From: Blepharisma japonicum | Taxonomy: Eukaryota; Ciliophora; Heterotrichea; Heterotrichida; Blepharismidae | Direction of reading: 5' to 3' | Assembly: GCA_949751835.1 (NCBI GenBank) | Contig: CATKHK010000064.1 | Coordinates: 186,001 to 250,000, forward strand | DNA: 64,000 nt | Shown here: piece by piece, positions 1 through 11,168 of the stretch | How positions within the stretch are numbered: position 1 is the first letter of the stretch | Layout: each line of letters starts with the position of its first letter | The notes under the pieces: generated by a model | What the model saw: only the letters and a program-made list of their open reading frames with translations | Database searches by the model: none | Told to the model about the DNA's origin: nothing | Position numbers and translations under genes: made by a program

Positions 1-268
1 AGCTGTCTTCTGTATGGAAAACAGCAGCTAAATATGCTAAAATTGCATGAGACTCGCAGATAGTCACATTATTGTGAACAATAGTGGGGATTGTTTTTAT
101 AGGGTTAACTCTGCTGAACTCATCACTTAGATGATCACCCCTCATAATTCTTATTTCTCTGATTTCATGTGGAATATTGGCAATCAAGCAGAAGGAAAGG
201 ACGGCTCGAGATGGCTGTGAAAAATAGTCCATGTAAAGGATTACAGGTGACTGAGAGCTGGCTGACAT
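1..268 (-). CDS. Glutathione S-transferase, theta-like, N-terminal part (cut by window edge)
   Basis: The minus strand from the ATG at 268-266 stays open to the window edge (89 codons; the C-terminal half lies outside). The product is the thioredoxin-fold domain of a GST. It shows a Ser-rich active-site segment (DYFSQPSRAV), the HLSDEFSRVNP segment typical of theta-class enzymes, the cis-proline motif KTIPTI and the glutathione-binding ES pair in ICESHAIL. Such enzymes conjugate or reduce substrates with glutathione in the cytosol. An in-frame TAA just upstream of the ATG fixes the start. It is divergent from the monooxygenase gene at 542. The class is inferred from the motifs. Confidence 0.8.
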   Translation of the reverse strand, partial: MSASSQSPVILYMDYFSQPSRAVLSFCLIANIPHEIREIRIMRGDHLSDEFSRVNPIKTIPTIVHNNVTICESHAILAYLAAVFHTEDS

Positions 269-541
269 AATTGGTGACTTATTATCTATAGCCATTCACC
301 ATTATTGATCGCTATCATTAAAATGTAGCCGATTTAAATTGGTTCTTTCCGCATACATAGAATTGTTACATTTTCAATTATGAAAATAAATATCAATAAT
401 TGAGCTACATCAAGAATGAATCCAATAGCTCGCTAAAGGCAAGAAACTTAATTAATAAATAGTTTAATTTTAATTCTTTCTAAAACAACTATTAATTCAC
501 ATAAAGACTCATTTCTTGGCAAGAGACCAAAATTATATAAA

Positions 542-2044
542 ATGGAAATAACACATACTTCTGTTGCAATCATAGGTGCAGGCCCAAGTGGATTAGCAGC
601 CTGCAAATCTGTTTTAGAAGTAGGCCTTACTCCAACTATTTTTGAGAAAGCTTCAAGCTTAGGCGGTCTCTGAAAAGGCCACACAGGAATCTGGCACAAA
701 ATGTCAGCAAATCTTTCCAAATTTTCTTGTTCATTTTCTGATTTTCCTTGGGATGACAACTCCCCTATGTTTCCCAACCAAGAAGAATTGCTTTCATATC
801 TCCACCGCTATGCAGACTATTTCAATCTTCACCCCTATATTCTTTATAACAAAGAGGTTAAAAATCTATATAAAAGCCAAGATAAATGGGTCCTAGTAAC
901 AGAGCATTTAACTGCGGAATTTGATTTTGCAATCATAACCACTGGGATTTTCTCCAAGCCTCACTACCCAGACATCAAAGGAATTGACAAATTTTCTGAA
1001 AATCACAGTGTTAGCCACAGTCATAGTTATTGGAGAAACGATGAATTTGCTGGCAAAAAAGTTGTGGTAGTTGGAGGATCTTTTAGTGGAGCTGAAATTG
1101 CTACAGATATTTCTAAATTAGCAGGAGAGGTGCATAATATAATAAAGTATCCTTTATGGGTTGCTCCAAGATATTTTCCACCTAATAATGTGCCAGTCGA
1201 TTTATGCTTTTACTCAAGAGCTAGAAGTGCTTTAAAAAAAACGAGAGAAGCAAAAGTTAATAACAGATTGAGAAATCAATATCTTAGCGGAATTTTAGAA
1301 AAGCAAGGAAGGGTTTGTCCAGATCTTTTTATAGATCCAAATAGTGAAGATGCATCTTATTTAATCTTAAGTGACAGCTATATCCCAGATATTGAGAGTG
1401 GGAGAATTATCATTCATAAAGCAGAAATCTTGGAATTTGACGAGCAAGGAATAATAATAAACGAAAAAGATGAAACAAAACACATTAATTGTGACGCAGT
1501 CGTTTTTTGCACAGGATTTGAGCCAAATCTTGACTTTTTATGTTATAATATAAGAGATAATATTGGATATGACCCAATAAATTTACTACAGCCAGTTTTA
1601 CTGCATAAGTGTACTTTTTCTACATATGATCAAACTATAGCATTTGTTGGAGTGTACCGTGGGCCTTATTTTGCTATCACAGAACTTCAAGGAAGATGGG
1701 CTGCAATGGTATTTGCAGGGATGCTTCCATCAGTTGATAAAGAAACTTTGCAAAAAGGGATACAAGAAGAAATTGAAATAAAAAACATGAGGCCTATACC
1801 TCAATTTCCTCACCCAGACTATGAAAGTTTTGCTGATAGTATAGCTAGAGAAATTGGAGTGTTGCCAAATCTTGAAGAGACTGATCCATTGTACTCAGCT
1901 CTGTGAAATGGACCCTTAATCCCTGCTCATTATAGACTCTGCGGTCCTTTTAGAAATCCATATCTAGCGAAGCAGACAATTAAAAGTGCCTTGATTGCTT
2001 GCGGGCAAGTAAATTTATGAAATGAAGCAGCCAATAATTCATAG
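542..2044 (+). CDS. Flavin-containing monooxygenase (FMO-like), 500 aa
   Basis: This is an FAD- and NADPH-dependent monooxygenase expected to oxidise N- or S-containing compounds. Residues 12-17 are the FAD-binding GAGPSG of [14 protein letters not shown] second Rossmann motif, [14 protein letters not shown], follows at about residue 180 for NADPH. A degenerate FMO/BVMO fingerprint (F-x-G-x-x-x-H type) is seen as [15 protein letters not shown], without the canonical glycine. The frame needs TGA as Trp: one TGA after GGL near the start, another at 1904-1906 and one near the C-terminus. It ends at TAG 2042-2044. The ~500 residues fit eukaryotic FMOs. The 3' end is 60 bp from the convergent gene at 2105. 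Substrate is unknown. Confidence 0.88.
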
Positions 2045-2104
2045 CTTTTATTACATCATATCAAAATTGAACACAAAACGAATAAAATTACTATATTAAA
2101 AAGT

Positions 2105-5100
2105 TTAAGTATTCTTCGTCCTCAAAATATGGACTGAAGTTTTCCATTTATCTTCCCACTTGTCTTCTTCTGTTAGCATTTCTGTGAATTTATGAATATA
2201 CTCTCTCAACTTGGTCTCAAAAAGCAAAGAAAATACCCTAAAAGCTTCATTTCTGATTTTAATCAAGGATTTATGTCCAATGTGTTTATAGCTTTGCATA
2301 GGTGCTGAGTCTGATATATTTGGTTCTTCAGGAAGTTTCAGTACGTTTAATTGTAGCCCTGGCCATGTTTTCTTATAGCCCCTAGGTCCTACAACTTCTC
2401 CTGGTTTTCCTGATTTTTTCTTTCTGGCTAATCTTTTAATATTACTTCTTTTTGGCTCCTCTTGCTCATCTCCGGGAAGCATGATAAAGTCTTGCTTTAT
2501 CAATAAATTGTCATACAATAACAGCAAAGCTTCAGTATTATTTAAAAGCTTTATTTTAAACTCATCTGCATTTTTCCTAACGCTCTTCAAGAAGCTATCA
2601 TATGCGTCCTTTATAAGTTTTTTTGCTCTCCCACTCCTTTCTTCTTCATTTTTATTGATTTCTTCTAGTTCTGCTCTGCAACTGGGGTTAGAAAGATTTG
2701 GTCTTAGTAGTTTTTGGTGCTTTTCTTTAAGTTTTTCATCATTTTCGTAGTTCACCATAAGGGTTGATTCAATTCTTTCTATGTCTTGCTCGAAGATAAA
2801 CTCCATCCCAAGCTCTAGTGAATTAATTGTACATTCAGCCAAAATTGATTCAAGTTCAGTTACCCTTTCAGCTGACTCTCTAAGTGCCTTAATTCTTTTC
2901 AATCTGAAGTCTTCCACTGATGATTTCATTGATCTCAAATATTTCTCCATAAAATCAGGAACTTGGGCACCTTTTCCTGGGTAAAGTTTCAGAGTTTCTT
3001 CACGGGCAATTTTCTCTATGTCAAGGATTTTTTGCCAGAAATTAGTTGGCTGCTTGGAAACTCCAATTTCAAAAAGCGGGGATAAAAGAAGCTCAAGTCT
3101 CGAAGCTTCTTGAGAGATTTCTTCAGGAGCTGGATTTAAATTTGGCAAATCTTCTCTCCAGGTCATTGACTTCAATGCCTGAATTCCAGCCTCTTCTTTA
3201 AATGCTGATATATGAGATCCATATTTTTGCATGCAGGCTCTTAGAGAAATCAGAGTCCTTCTTATTTCAATTGCTAGGGATGGGGTTCTGGTAGAAAACC
3301 TAGGTTCGGCTTTAGCTGCAATAATATCTTTATACTCTTCTACTAATCTTTCCAACTCAACAATCGTATTGTCAATCCCACCTTGTGCTCTCTCACATTT
3401 GGTCATTTCTCCAGTGATTTTTTCTTGCGCATTTCTTTTCGGTGCTCTATATTTTTTCCCAATTCCTTCCCTTGCTGATAAGTTTTCCATGCTTATAGCG
3501 TAATCCTTTTCAAATAGTTTAATAGGCTCAACTCTTTCAATTTCAAGTTTCTTTTTCAAAGCTTCTATTAAATCCCTCCTTTTTCCTTGCAACTCTATCA
3601 ATTCTTGGTCAAGTGCATTGGTCTTTGATCTGTAGAATTCTACTTCAGGAACTGAATATTGGCCACCTTGCTCTATTAGTTGTAGCCCAGAGATGAATTT
3701 TTCATTTTGTTGGGAAAATGAAGAAATTTCTATAGAGTTCAGCTCCTCAAGCCTTGCGATAATTTTTCTTCCTTTTTGATAGACTGTTAAGTCATTGTCT
3801 TTAGCACGGTTTAGTAGGCCTTGAAGTTCGGCTAAACTTGTGCCACTTGGCAATTGTGCTCGTAGCTGGTCTTGTGATGCTTTATAACTGATTAGCATAC
3901 TGTTGGCTTCATCTAATAGAGTTTGAAATTCAGCTGTATTGGAATCTTTCTTTTTTTTGAATTCTCCAAGATATCTATCATATCTTTTGAGATGCCCACG
4001 AATTTCACTAGACCTGGCTGTATATTCATTCACTTCAAGTTTTCCCTTTCTAGGCCATAAATACCTAAGTTTTTCATCTAATTCATTAACACAAGCTTCT
4101 TTTAATTTTTTATCAAGTTTCAGAGCTGTAGTTATTTTTTGTGTTTTTTCATATTTCACGTAATCTATTGATCTTTCTCTTAATTTCAAAATTTCTCCAG
4201 ATAAAATTTCATAAGTAATAAACACATTTGTTTCTAGACAAGGGTTTCCATCTGGATCAATAGGTACAGGATCTTCGACAATTTCTACAATTTCTGGTGG
4301 GGGCTGGACAATTTCCACCTTTTTCTCTTCAGCTTTTTTTGGATCTGGCTTTTTCCCTCTATTCCTGGCTTCTTCTTTTTTTGCAATTTCTTCTGCAATT
4401 TTTCTTTCTTCTTCCCTCTTCCTTGCCTCTTCTTCTTTTTGTAGTCGAATTTTTTCCTGCTCCCTATCTTCATCTGTAATAAGCATTTCTTCCATTATTT
4501 CTTTGACGTTTCTAACATAAAACCACTTGGTTTCTGAGTATTCCCATTCTTCGAATACTGGCATTTCAAATTTTGGCTCTTCTTCCTTTTTTCCTCCAGC
4601 CTTTTTCTTTCCCTCTTCAATTAGTTTTTGCTTTTCTTCTTCATATTCTTTCAGCTTTGCTTGTCGAATCTGCTCAAAATAGTCATTTTTCTTTTCTAGG
4701 GGCATCATGCCAAATTTTTCACCTAGCCTTTGAAAGAAAACTCCATAGCAATTTGCGATTATATTCCCATGATTATTTATGACATTTACAACATTTTCTG
4801 TATAAGACCGGTATTCAGTGCCAATATCATCTAAGATAGTGAAACAAGTTTTAAGTTTTTCTTCGAGCTCTTCTGGGGTAACTGTCTTTGTTAGTTTATC
4901 CACATTTTCTTTAAACCTTTCTTCAAGTGTGTCTAAATTTTCATCATTTTGATCTCCACGTGTGGCAAGTTCCAGCTCATATTTTTTTTCTTCTTCTATT
5001 TGCTTTTTGCGCTGCTCATCATAAATAACAGCCATTCCTTTCCAAAAGTTGCCTAGGACATTACAAATGTCATTAGCCCTGACATCTGTGTCTTCAAGGT

Positions 5101-6364
5101 ATTTTATGGACTTGGTCAGCAGTTTTTTGCTTTCATTTTTCCTGGCATCTACTAATATTTGGCACTCAGTTTCTACTAGCTTATCCAAGCTTTCATAGTT
5201 GATCTGCGCTGCAAAGAATTCTAGCTTGTTTTTGGTGATTTCTAGCAAATCATCGGCTTCTGAGTCAATTTTGTTTTGCAAATTCACTATTTTTGAGATT
5301 TTTTCATCGAAAACAAGCTGAGCGTTATCATTAAGCTTAGAAATTTCATCAATAAAGGTCTCAACTTTTTCCTGTGTAAGTTCTTCAGCAGAGATATTTC
5401 CTAATCTATTGAGTCACTCAAGCCTTTTTTGGAAAATTTCTACTTGCTTGCCTTTCAAGTCTTTAAACATGTTTATCCTTTCTTCAGGATTGACAAATCG
5501 ACTGCTAGTCATTGTGATTTTGAATTGCTGCAGTGTATAATCGTGATGGACAGTTCTTCATTTTTGCTCTTTTGCTTCAATTCTTCCTTTGTAAGTTTCT
5601 CTTAAAATTTCTTCGCCTGCCCATAACTTCTCCATAAGGCCAATGATGTGCTTTTCTCTTTCCTCTACTGTTTGCATCACAAATGATCTTTTTTCGCCAA
5701 CAAGGGCTTCTACTTCTGGTGCCAGCATAAATGCGATTTCGATGAGTTGGTCTTTAAGGAGGTTAACGAAGCTTTCAACTGAGGTTTGTCTGTCTTTTTC
5801 TAGTTTGAATAAGCCTGATCTTAACGTCTCAGCTTCTTCTCTTCTTTTTTTTAGGTGATTGTCATAGTTGTCAAAAGCTGCTTTAAGTCATTCAAGTTCT
5901 TTTGACAGTAATACATCATCGGACAAGCCATCAAGCATCCTATCTAGGTCATCCTGGCTTGCCTTTGCAAACTGCTCCCACTTAAAAATCATATCTTCTC
6001 CACTATGAGCCAAATTATCATACAAAGCTTCAATTCAGCCTTCAAATTCTTTAAGCAAATTCAAGTGTCTTAATCTTCTTGATTCTTTTTGCTTCTGGAT
6101 CATCGTTTCGATCCTTTCATTTTTCTCAGGAACTTTATAGTTGGTTAGGGCTCGAACCTCACCTAGGAGTGCTTCTTTCATGTCTCGGTTTTCTATGAAT
6201 TCAGTAACTGCTGCTGTTGTTTTCGATTTTCCTATGACTTGCTTGCCAACTGAGGTCAGAAGCGATTTAGTCACTGTCCGTTCTTTCTGTAGAGTTGCGT
6301 ACAAACCTGAGGATGCTTTGTGGGTGAGAGGGAGACCTGGAAGCTCTTTTTGAGTCGTTCTCAT
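2105..6364 (-). CDS. Large coiled-coil protein, CCDC180-like, about 1419 aa
   Basis: One continuous frame runs from MRTTQKELPG at 6364 (an in-frame ATG at 6400 is also possible) to TAA at 2107-2105. It is interrupted only by TGA codons read as Trp (for example at 6037-6035). The product is almost wholly helical and charged. A Lys/Glu-rich spacer lies near residues 645-690, and a conserved segment LRYLWPRKGKLEV near residue 750 is followed by more coiled coil. The stretch LAPEVEALVGEKRSFVMQ in the N-terminal third and the general architecture resemble the DUF4455 region of CCDC180, a motile-cilium protein. This is by pattern memory, so the name is tentative. It is divergent from the RING-like gene at 6656. 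Confidence 0.6.
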
Positions 6365-6655
6365 ATTAAAAATTAAAATGATAAGAAAGGAATGAAACAT
6401 TAAATAAAATAAAGCAAGCCATCATTAGGTTTTCAATTAAAATTTAGCTTGTGTAATTAAATAATCCAGGCTATACTGGTTTCAAATGGCTTATTAGCCA
6501 AAGAGATAATACAATATAGTCTGAGATCATTGAATTTTTAGCCTTTATATTAATAAAATGACATCTTCAGGGTAATACCCTTCCTTAGAAATTATTGAAG
6601 CATAACTGGGAAATAAGGTTAAATAAATATTTCTTTATTTATCTTTCTATAAAAT

Positions 6656-8281
6656 ATGATTACCAAAAAGTTAAAAAGGAGAGAGAAGAACAAATCAACG
6701 CATATTCAACCTGCAGCAGTTGATTCACAGATAAATACTAATCAAGAAGATCAAACTGCAAGCACTACTGATTCATATGGAAAAGGCCAGCCAGCAGCTG
6801 ATTTAAGAAGTAAGCAGCCAATGCCTACTATGAATATGGATGCAGGTCTACCAAAGCGAATCCAAAATTCTCCTTACCCACCCCCTTCAAACATGACTAA
6901 ATCATCGTTCGAAAACTTCCAGCCTAATGCTTCTCCTTCACCAGAACTCAAGCTTCCAAATAACCCCATGAATGCTTCTGAACTCAAACGTGTCCCTAAT
7001 GCTGCATTTTCTAGCAATGATATCCCAAAAGCTCAGCGTCCTCCAAATGCTGACTTAAAACTCCAAATAATTGATCAATCAAAATTTCTTCCTGCTCCAC
7101 CTGAGTTGATTCCTGCAAATGGCCCAAACAATATTCCTAAGAATCAGCCCATGCCAAATCTTCCTATGAAGAGCAATATTGCCTTTCAGCCTTCCCAAAA
7201 TAATCCACAGCAAATAACTCCAAAATTTGAGCTGACTTCTAATCCTAAAATACCAGGCCCTGTAAACCCACCACCTTTTAACATACCCCAAAATTCTCAA
7301 AACTTACCAAATCTGCCTGGAGGTCCTGCCAAGCTTATCAAGCCTCCTAATTTCGAAAATCCTATTAATTTTAAGAAACCTCCTATCAGAGAAAGTCCAT
7401 CTCCCGAAAATCTAAGCCCAACAAAAACACCTGGAATGGATGCTAAAACTCCCGGAGACCCTTCACAAATGCCTCCACCTACCTATAACCCTAAAGAAAC
7501 TGAATTTTTGAATGGATTTTCAGAGTTTTTGGAACTTGTGCTACCATATGTGAATTTTGTATCCCTTGACCCAATGGCTCCTAGTACTCTTTCTCAAAAT
7601 ATTGATAACGCAATTGAATCATCTTCTGGGAAGCTAAAGAACTCTCTACAATCTTTAAAAAAGCAAGTTCTATGCGTAGAATGCAAGGCAAAACCTTATC
7701 AAATGGCTTTTGGGTGCTGCCATCAATTTTGCTTTGACTGCGCTCAAAAAGTGATTAGTAATCAATCAGATGCCAAAAGATTCATTGTCGATCGAGAGAT
7801 TAATATTTATAAACCAAAATGCTCTAAATGCAAATATCAATTAAATAAGATCGACATTGTGGCTGCTAACTATGATGTCATAAATGAAACTTTAACTAAA
7901 TTTGCAAGCGAAGGAAGTGCTATTTTGTGCAAGGGCTGTGGATTTTACAAGCATCCTTATCAGTTTTTCGAAGGGTTGAGATGCCATCATCTATGCAAGG
8001 AATGCTTAGGAAATGAAATAAGACGAGGGGTAAAGCAGTGCAACAAGTGTGGAAACAAGATAGACTTTTTACATGAGGCTTTGCCAGACCAAGGATACTG
8101 TGATGGGTGCAATAAAATTCTTTTTACAGTTGGAAATTCCTTGACGTCTGTGTGCTCTAAAGGCCACCTACATTGTTTAGACTGCTTGAACCTTCATAGC
8201 CCAGTTTGCATTAGATGCCGTGAGCCGATTTCGATGGAGAATAAAGAGAAAATTGATAGAATAATTTATGGAGAAGGCTAA
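6656..8281 (+). CDS. Pro/Asn-rich protein with multiple RING-like zinc modules, 541 aa
   Basis: Residues 1 to about 280 are low-complexity, rich in Pro, Asn, Ser and Lys, and probably disordered. The C-terminal half carries three successive Cys/His clusters: CVECKAKPYQ...CCHQFCFDC...CSKCKYQL, then CKGCGFYKHPY...CHHLCKECL...CNKCGNKI, then CDGCNKILF...CSKGHLHCLDC...CIRCREPI. Each spacing looks like a RING or RING-like treble-clef zinc site. A role as an E3 ubiquitin ligase or scaffold is inferred from this and is not certain. No close family is recognised. It ends at TAA 8279-8281. Confidence 0.75.
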   Translation: MITKKLKRREKNKSTHIQPAAVDSQINTNQEDQTASTTDSYGKGQPAADLRSKQPMPTMNMDAGLPKRIQNSPYPPPSNMTKSSFENFQPNASPSPELKLPNNPMNASELKRVPNAAFSSNDIPKAQRPPNADLKLQIIDQSKFLPAPPELIPANGPNNIPKNQPMPNLPMKSNIAFQPSQNNPQQITPKFELTSNPKIPGPVNPPPFNIPQNSQNLPNLPGGPAKLIKPPNFENPINFKKPPIRESPSPENLSPTKTPGMDAKTPGDPSQMPPPTYNPKETEFLNGFSEFLELVLPYVNFVSLDPMAPSTLSQNIDNAIESSSGKLKNSLQSLKKQVLCVECKAKPYQMAFGCCHQFCFDCAQKVISNQSDAKRFIVDREINIYKPKCSKCKYQLNKIDIVAANYDVINETLTKFASEGSAILCKGCGFYKHPYQFFEGLRCHHLCKECLGNEIRRGVKQCNKCGNKIDFLHEALPDQGYCDGCNKILFTVGNSLTSVCSKGHLHCLDCLNLHSPVCIRCREPISMENKEKIDRIIYGEG

Positions 8282-8555
8282 AGAGTTAAAATTAATACAT
8301 TTATTGAGAAATTTTTTAATATCTGCTTTTTGCTTGAAAATAGTAAATCTAAGCACACTTAATAATAAGTCTACATTGCGATGGATAGAAGAATTTTCAG
8401 TAATGAAACTGCTGAAACGATTATAAATTTGAATTAATTTACATTTTATAATAGTAAATTTTATATGGCTTATTTCTGTAGCTGACATAATATTTACTGA
8501 AATGGCATTATTTATACCTCTTCGTATTATTCAATTTTTTATAATAATTAATTTC

Positions 8556-9395
8556 ATGGGTGCTGGTTGCACAAATATATCACGTCCGAAAGAAAAGAAA
8601 GTCCAAAATAACGCTTCTGCCCCTCCTAAGTCAGATATAGAGGCGGCTCTTGACCGTTTAGCAAAAAATACATCAAGCCAAAACGCAGAAACTCACGAAT
8701 ATCAAGTTCACCCACTGCAAAAAATTTTTGACACTAAAGAATGCGAGATGAATCGAAAGTTAATCGGCCTATATACAAAGGCAATTTATGAACAGAAGCT
8801 AAACGTTGACCAAATTAACCTTAGTTTTTCGAACTTAGGAACCACCGGAGCTCAGCATTTATACCACTTATTACAATTTGCTGGCAAAGTTAAAATTTTA
8901 AAACTTTGGAAAACTCAACTTGGAGCTGCAGGAATAAAACTTTTGGCTCCTGCTTTGCCTTTGCTAAAGAATCTCATGATTCTTTCGCTAGAAGACAATG
9001 CAATTAAGACCGAAGGGTGCTGCTACTTAGCTCAGGCTTTATATGAGATGAACTCACTTGAAGAATTATGGCTTCATATTAATGCAATAGGCCCTGAAGG
9101 CGTTGCATTTATAGGAAAAGCCTTAAAAAATATAAAAGGACTCAAAAAAATTGGGTTAGACGAAAATGATATTCAAAATAAAGGCTTGGCTGATTTTGCT
9201 GGCAATTTAAAGGAAATGGAAAATCTTGAAGTTTTGGGGCTTGCTTTTAATTTCATTACAAGCGAGAGTCAGAATGAGATTATCGATGCTTTAAAAGGGA
9301 AAAAAATAGCTGTAAATTTAAGCGGGAATCATATAGATGAGGACACTAAAACAAGATTTATTAGTGAATTGCCACAAGTAACGTTTACGTATTAG
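8556..9395 (+). CDS. Leucine-rich-repeat (RNI-type) protein, probably N-myristoylated
   Basis: The body from about residue 70 onward is made of RNI/NLRC-type leucine-rich repeats (28-residue period: INLSFSNLGTTGAQHLYHLL, LSLEDNAIKTEGCCYLAQAL and similar), expected to form a protein-binding arc. An in-frame ATG at 8502 would add a hydrophobic leader. The start at 8556 is preferred because it gives MGAGCTN, a good N-myristoylation site (Gly2, Thr6) with a palmitoylatable Cys5, suggesting membrane tethering. Length from this start is 279 aa. Partner unknown. Confidence 0.72.
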   Translation: MGAGCTNISRPKEKKVQNNASAPPKSDIEAALDRLAKNTSSQNAETHEYQVHPLQKIFDTKECEMNRKLIGLYTKAIYEQKLNVDQINLSFSNLGTTGAQHLYHLLQFAGKVKILKLWKTQLGAAGIKLLAPALPLLKNLMILSLEDNAIKTEGCCYLAQALYEMNSLEELWLHINAIGPEGVAFIGKALKNIKGLKKIGLDENDIQNKGLADFAGNLKEMENLEVLGLAFNFITSESQNEIIDALKGKKIAVNLSGNHIDEDTKTRFISELPQVTFTY

Positions 9396-9618
9396 ATGGT
9401 ATTATAAATAATTATAGATTTTAAAATTTTTCGAACGAAATATTGAGTTTGTAATAAATCTTGAATATATTTTTATGAATTTTTTCAACCGTAAGAACAC
9501 ATAACACAAATCACCATTAATTTATTGATTGATAAAATTAAATAAAAATTTCATATTATTCATTAAAACTTATGTAAGAATTTTTTACTGAAATACATCC
9601 TTGATACTTATCTTAATT

Positions 9619-10671
9619 TTATGACTGCTGAGTCATGAAGTTTAGCTCTGGCTTCTTTGCAATTGTTAAGTGATCCAAGACCATATCATAAGTCACCTCA
9701 GAAAGAGAATTCGGAACCCAATTAGGTCTTGCATTACTTTTTTCAATCATTTTTGCAGTAACCCCTATTGTAAAATTCTGATTTTTATATGTCATAAGAT
9801 TACAATCAAGGAAAAAATCTGAGTCCAAAGATTCAAGAAATGTTCTTTGTTTCCCGGATTTAAAGTGCTCTAAAGCCATCCTCACACTCAAAGGACATAA
9901 ATGCCTTATCTCATTAGCAGTCTCTGTGCTGAATTCAGTGCTATTATTCTCTAATTTCTCTAAAATTTCTTCAATAGAATTTGGGTTAGTGAATGCTTCT
10001 TTAATTTCATCTTTATGTTTCAAGTACCTGCTTAATTCTTTTTCAGGCTCACATTCGTATTTATTTAAAATATTTTCAATAGAATTTTGATTTTCCTCTA
10101 TTTCTCTTAAAATATGAGGCAAGTTTTCTGGTCTTGTATAATTTGTGCAAATTCCTGAATAATAGCAGTCAATTCCAGAAATTCTGTGACTAGTAAGAAA
10201 TAAGTATAACCCATAAGCTTCATCTTTTAGATGAGATAACAAATGGGAGCAACCAGCATCAGGCACTACACCTATATAGTGTTCTGGCATACACCAGAGA
10301 GTGCTTGGCAATGCTAAAGAATATTTGCAGGCCATTCCAAGTCCCACTCCATAGCCTATAATATGGCCTTGCCATATACTAAGAGTCTCAAAAGGATGCC
10401 TGTAAAGTCTTTTGATTACATTATAAGAATAGCCTACCCAATTAGGAATATCGTTGCAGGTTGATAATAAATGATATAAATCAGCACCAGCTTGAAAAGC
10501 TCTTTCGCTTGTGGATGCCAATATAATTTTTTGAGAATATTTTTCGGCGAAAGTAATATCATGGTCCAAAGCTTGTGCTAAATCAAAGTTCAAAGCATTC
10601 AAATTTTTTGGTCGGTTTAGAAGCAATTTGCAAACATTCCCATATGACTCTCGAAGAACAACTCTCGACAT
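9619..10671 (-). CDS. Crotonase-superfamily enzyme, HIBCH-like (3-hydroxyisobutyryl-CoA hydrolase), 350 aa
   Basis: The N-terminal half is a crotonase fold. FQAGADLYHL supplies one oxyanion-hole segment, GHIIGYGVGLGMA the glycine-rich second one, and MPEHYIGVVPDAGCSHLLS matches the HIBCH signature (PE-x-x-IG-x-x-PD-x-G), with the catalytic Glu and Asp present. The C-terminal extension (about 120 residues, including LCPLSVRMALEHF) is the HIBCH-type tail found in place of the usual short crotonase end. HIBCH acts in mitochondrial valine catabolism; no targeting peptide is obvious here. It is convergent with the LRR gene and ends at TAA. Confidence 0.8.
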   Translation of the reverse strand: MSRVVLRESYGNVCKLLLNRPKNLNALNFDLAQALDHDITFAEKYSQKIILASTSERAFQAGADLYHLLSTCNDIPNWVGYSYNVIKRLYRHPFETLSIWQGHIIGYGVGLGMACKYSLALPSTLWCMPEHYIGVVPDAGCSHLLSHLKDEAYGLYLFLTSHRISGIDCYYSGICTNYTRPENLPHILREIEENQNSIENILNKYECEPEKELSRYLKHKDEIKEAFTNPNSIEEILEKLENNSTEFSTETANEIRHLCPLSVRMALEHFKSGKQRTFLESLDSDFFLDCNLMTYKNQNFTIGVTAKMIEKSNARPNWVPNSLSEVTYDMVLDHLTIAKKPELNFMTQQS

Positions 10672-11168
10672 ATAATTATTAAGATGACGTTGTTGAAAAC
10701 GGATAAAAATAAAATGAAGATGAGAAAAAATTATTCAATTCAATGTACACTTGGCAGCTAGTAAATAAATGCTCCTATAAATTAGAGCCATTCAGCTACT
10801 GATTATAAATAAATTGGCTGTCATATTTTTTGCTTATTCAAAATAAATAGCTGATAACTCCTGAGCTTAGCTTTATAAAAAATAACTGATCTTTTTTGTT
10901 TATTTAGCTTTCAAATGATAAATGTGAAATAGCTTGCATATAAATTTTCTCAATCACTATGAGCAAACTCTTTATAAAAATTTAATTATATTATAATTGA
11001 AACCATTGTCTAAATCAATATTTAATCCAACAAATATAAAGGTAAATTTAATATTAAAATCCTTTCTTATAATATTTTAAGAAGAATTTATTTCGATAAT
11101 AATAGCATTGAATATTCAAATTATTAGCAGCTTTATATTTAATATAATGTTGATAAAATTTAATAAAA
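10672..11168. other. Divergent intergenic region
   Basis: This is AT-rich DNA between the start of the HIBCH-like gene and the start of the RING-H2 gene, so it should hold both promoters. I see no ORF, RNA gene or clear repeat. Confidence 0.5.

Noticed and set aside
2481-4782. Several Ser/Phe/Leu-rich plus-strand ORFs
   Set aside because: Antisense shadows of the Lys/Glu-rich coiled-coil gene on the minus strand.
8177-8488. Minus-strand ORF of 103 aa overlapping the end of the RING-like gene
   Set aside because: Overlaps a well-supported gene, has no recognisable domain and low-complexity AT-rich content.
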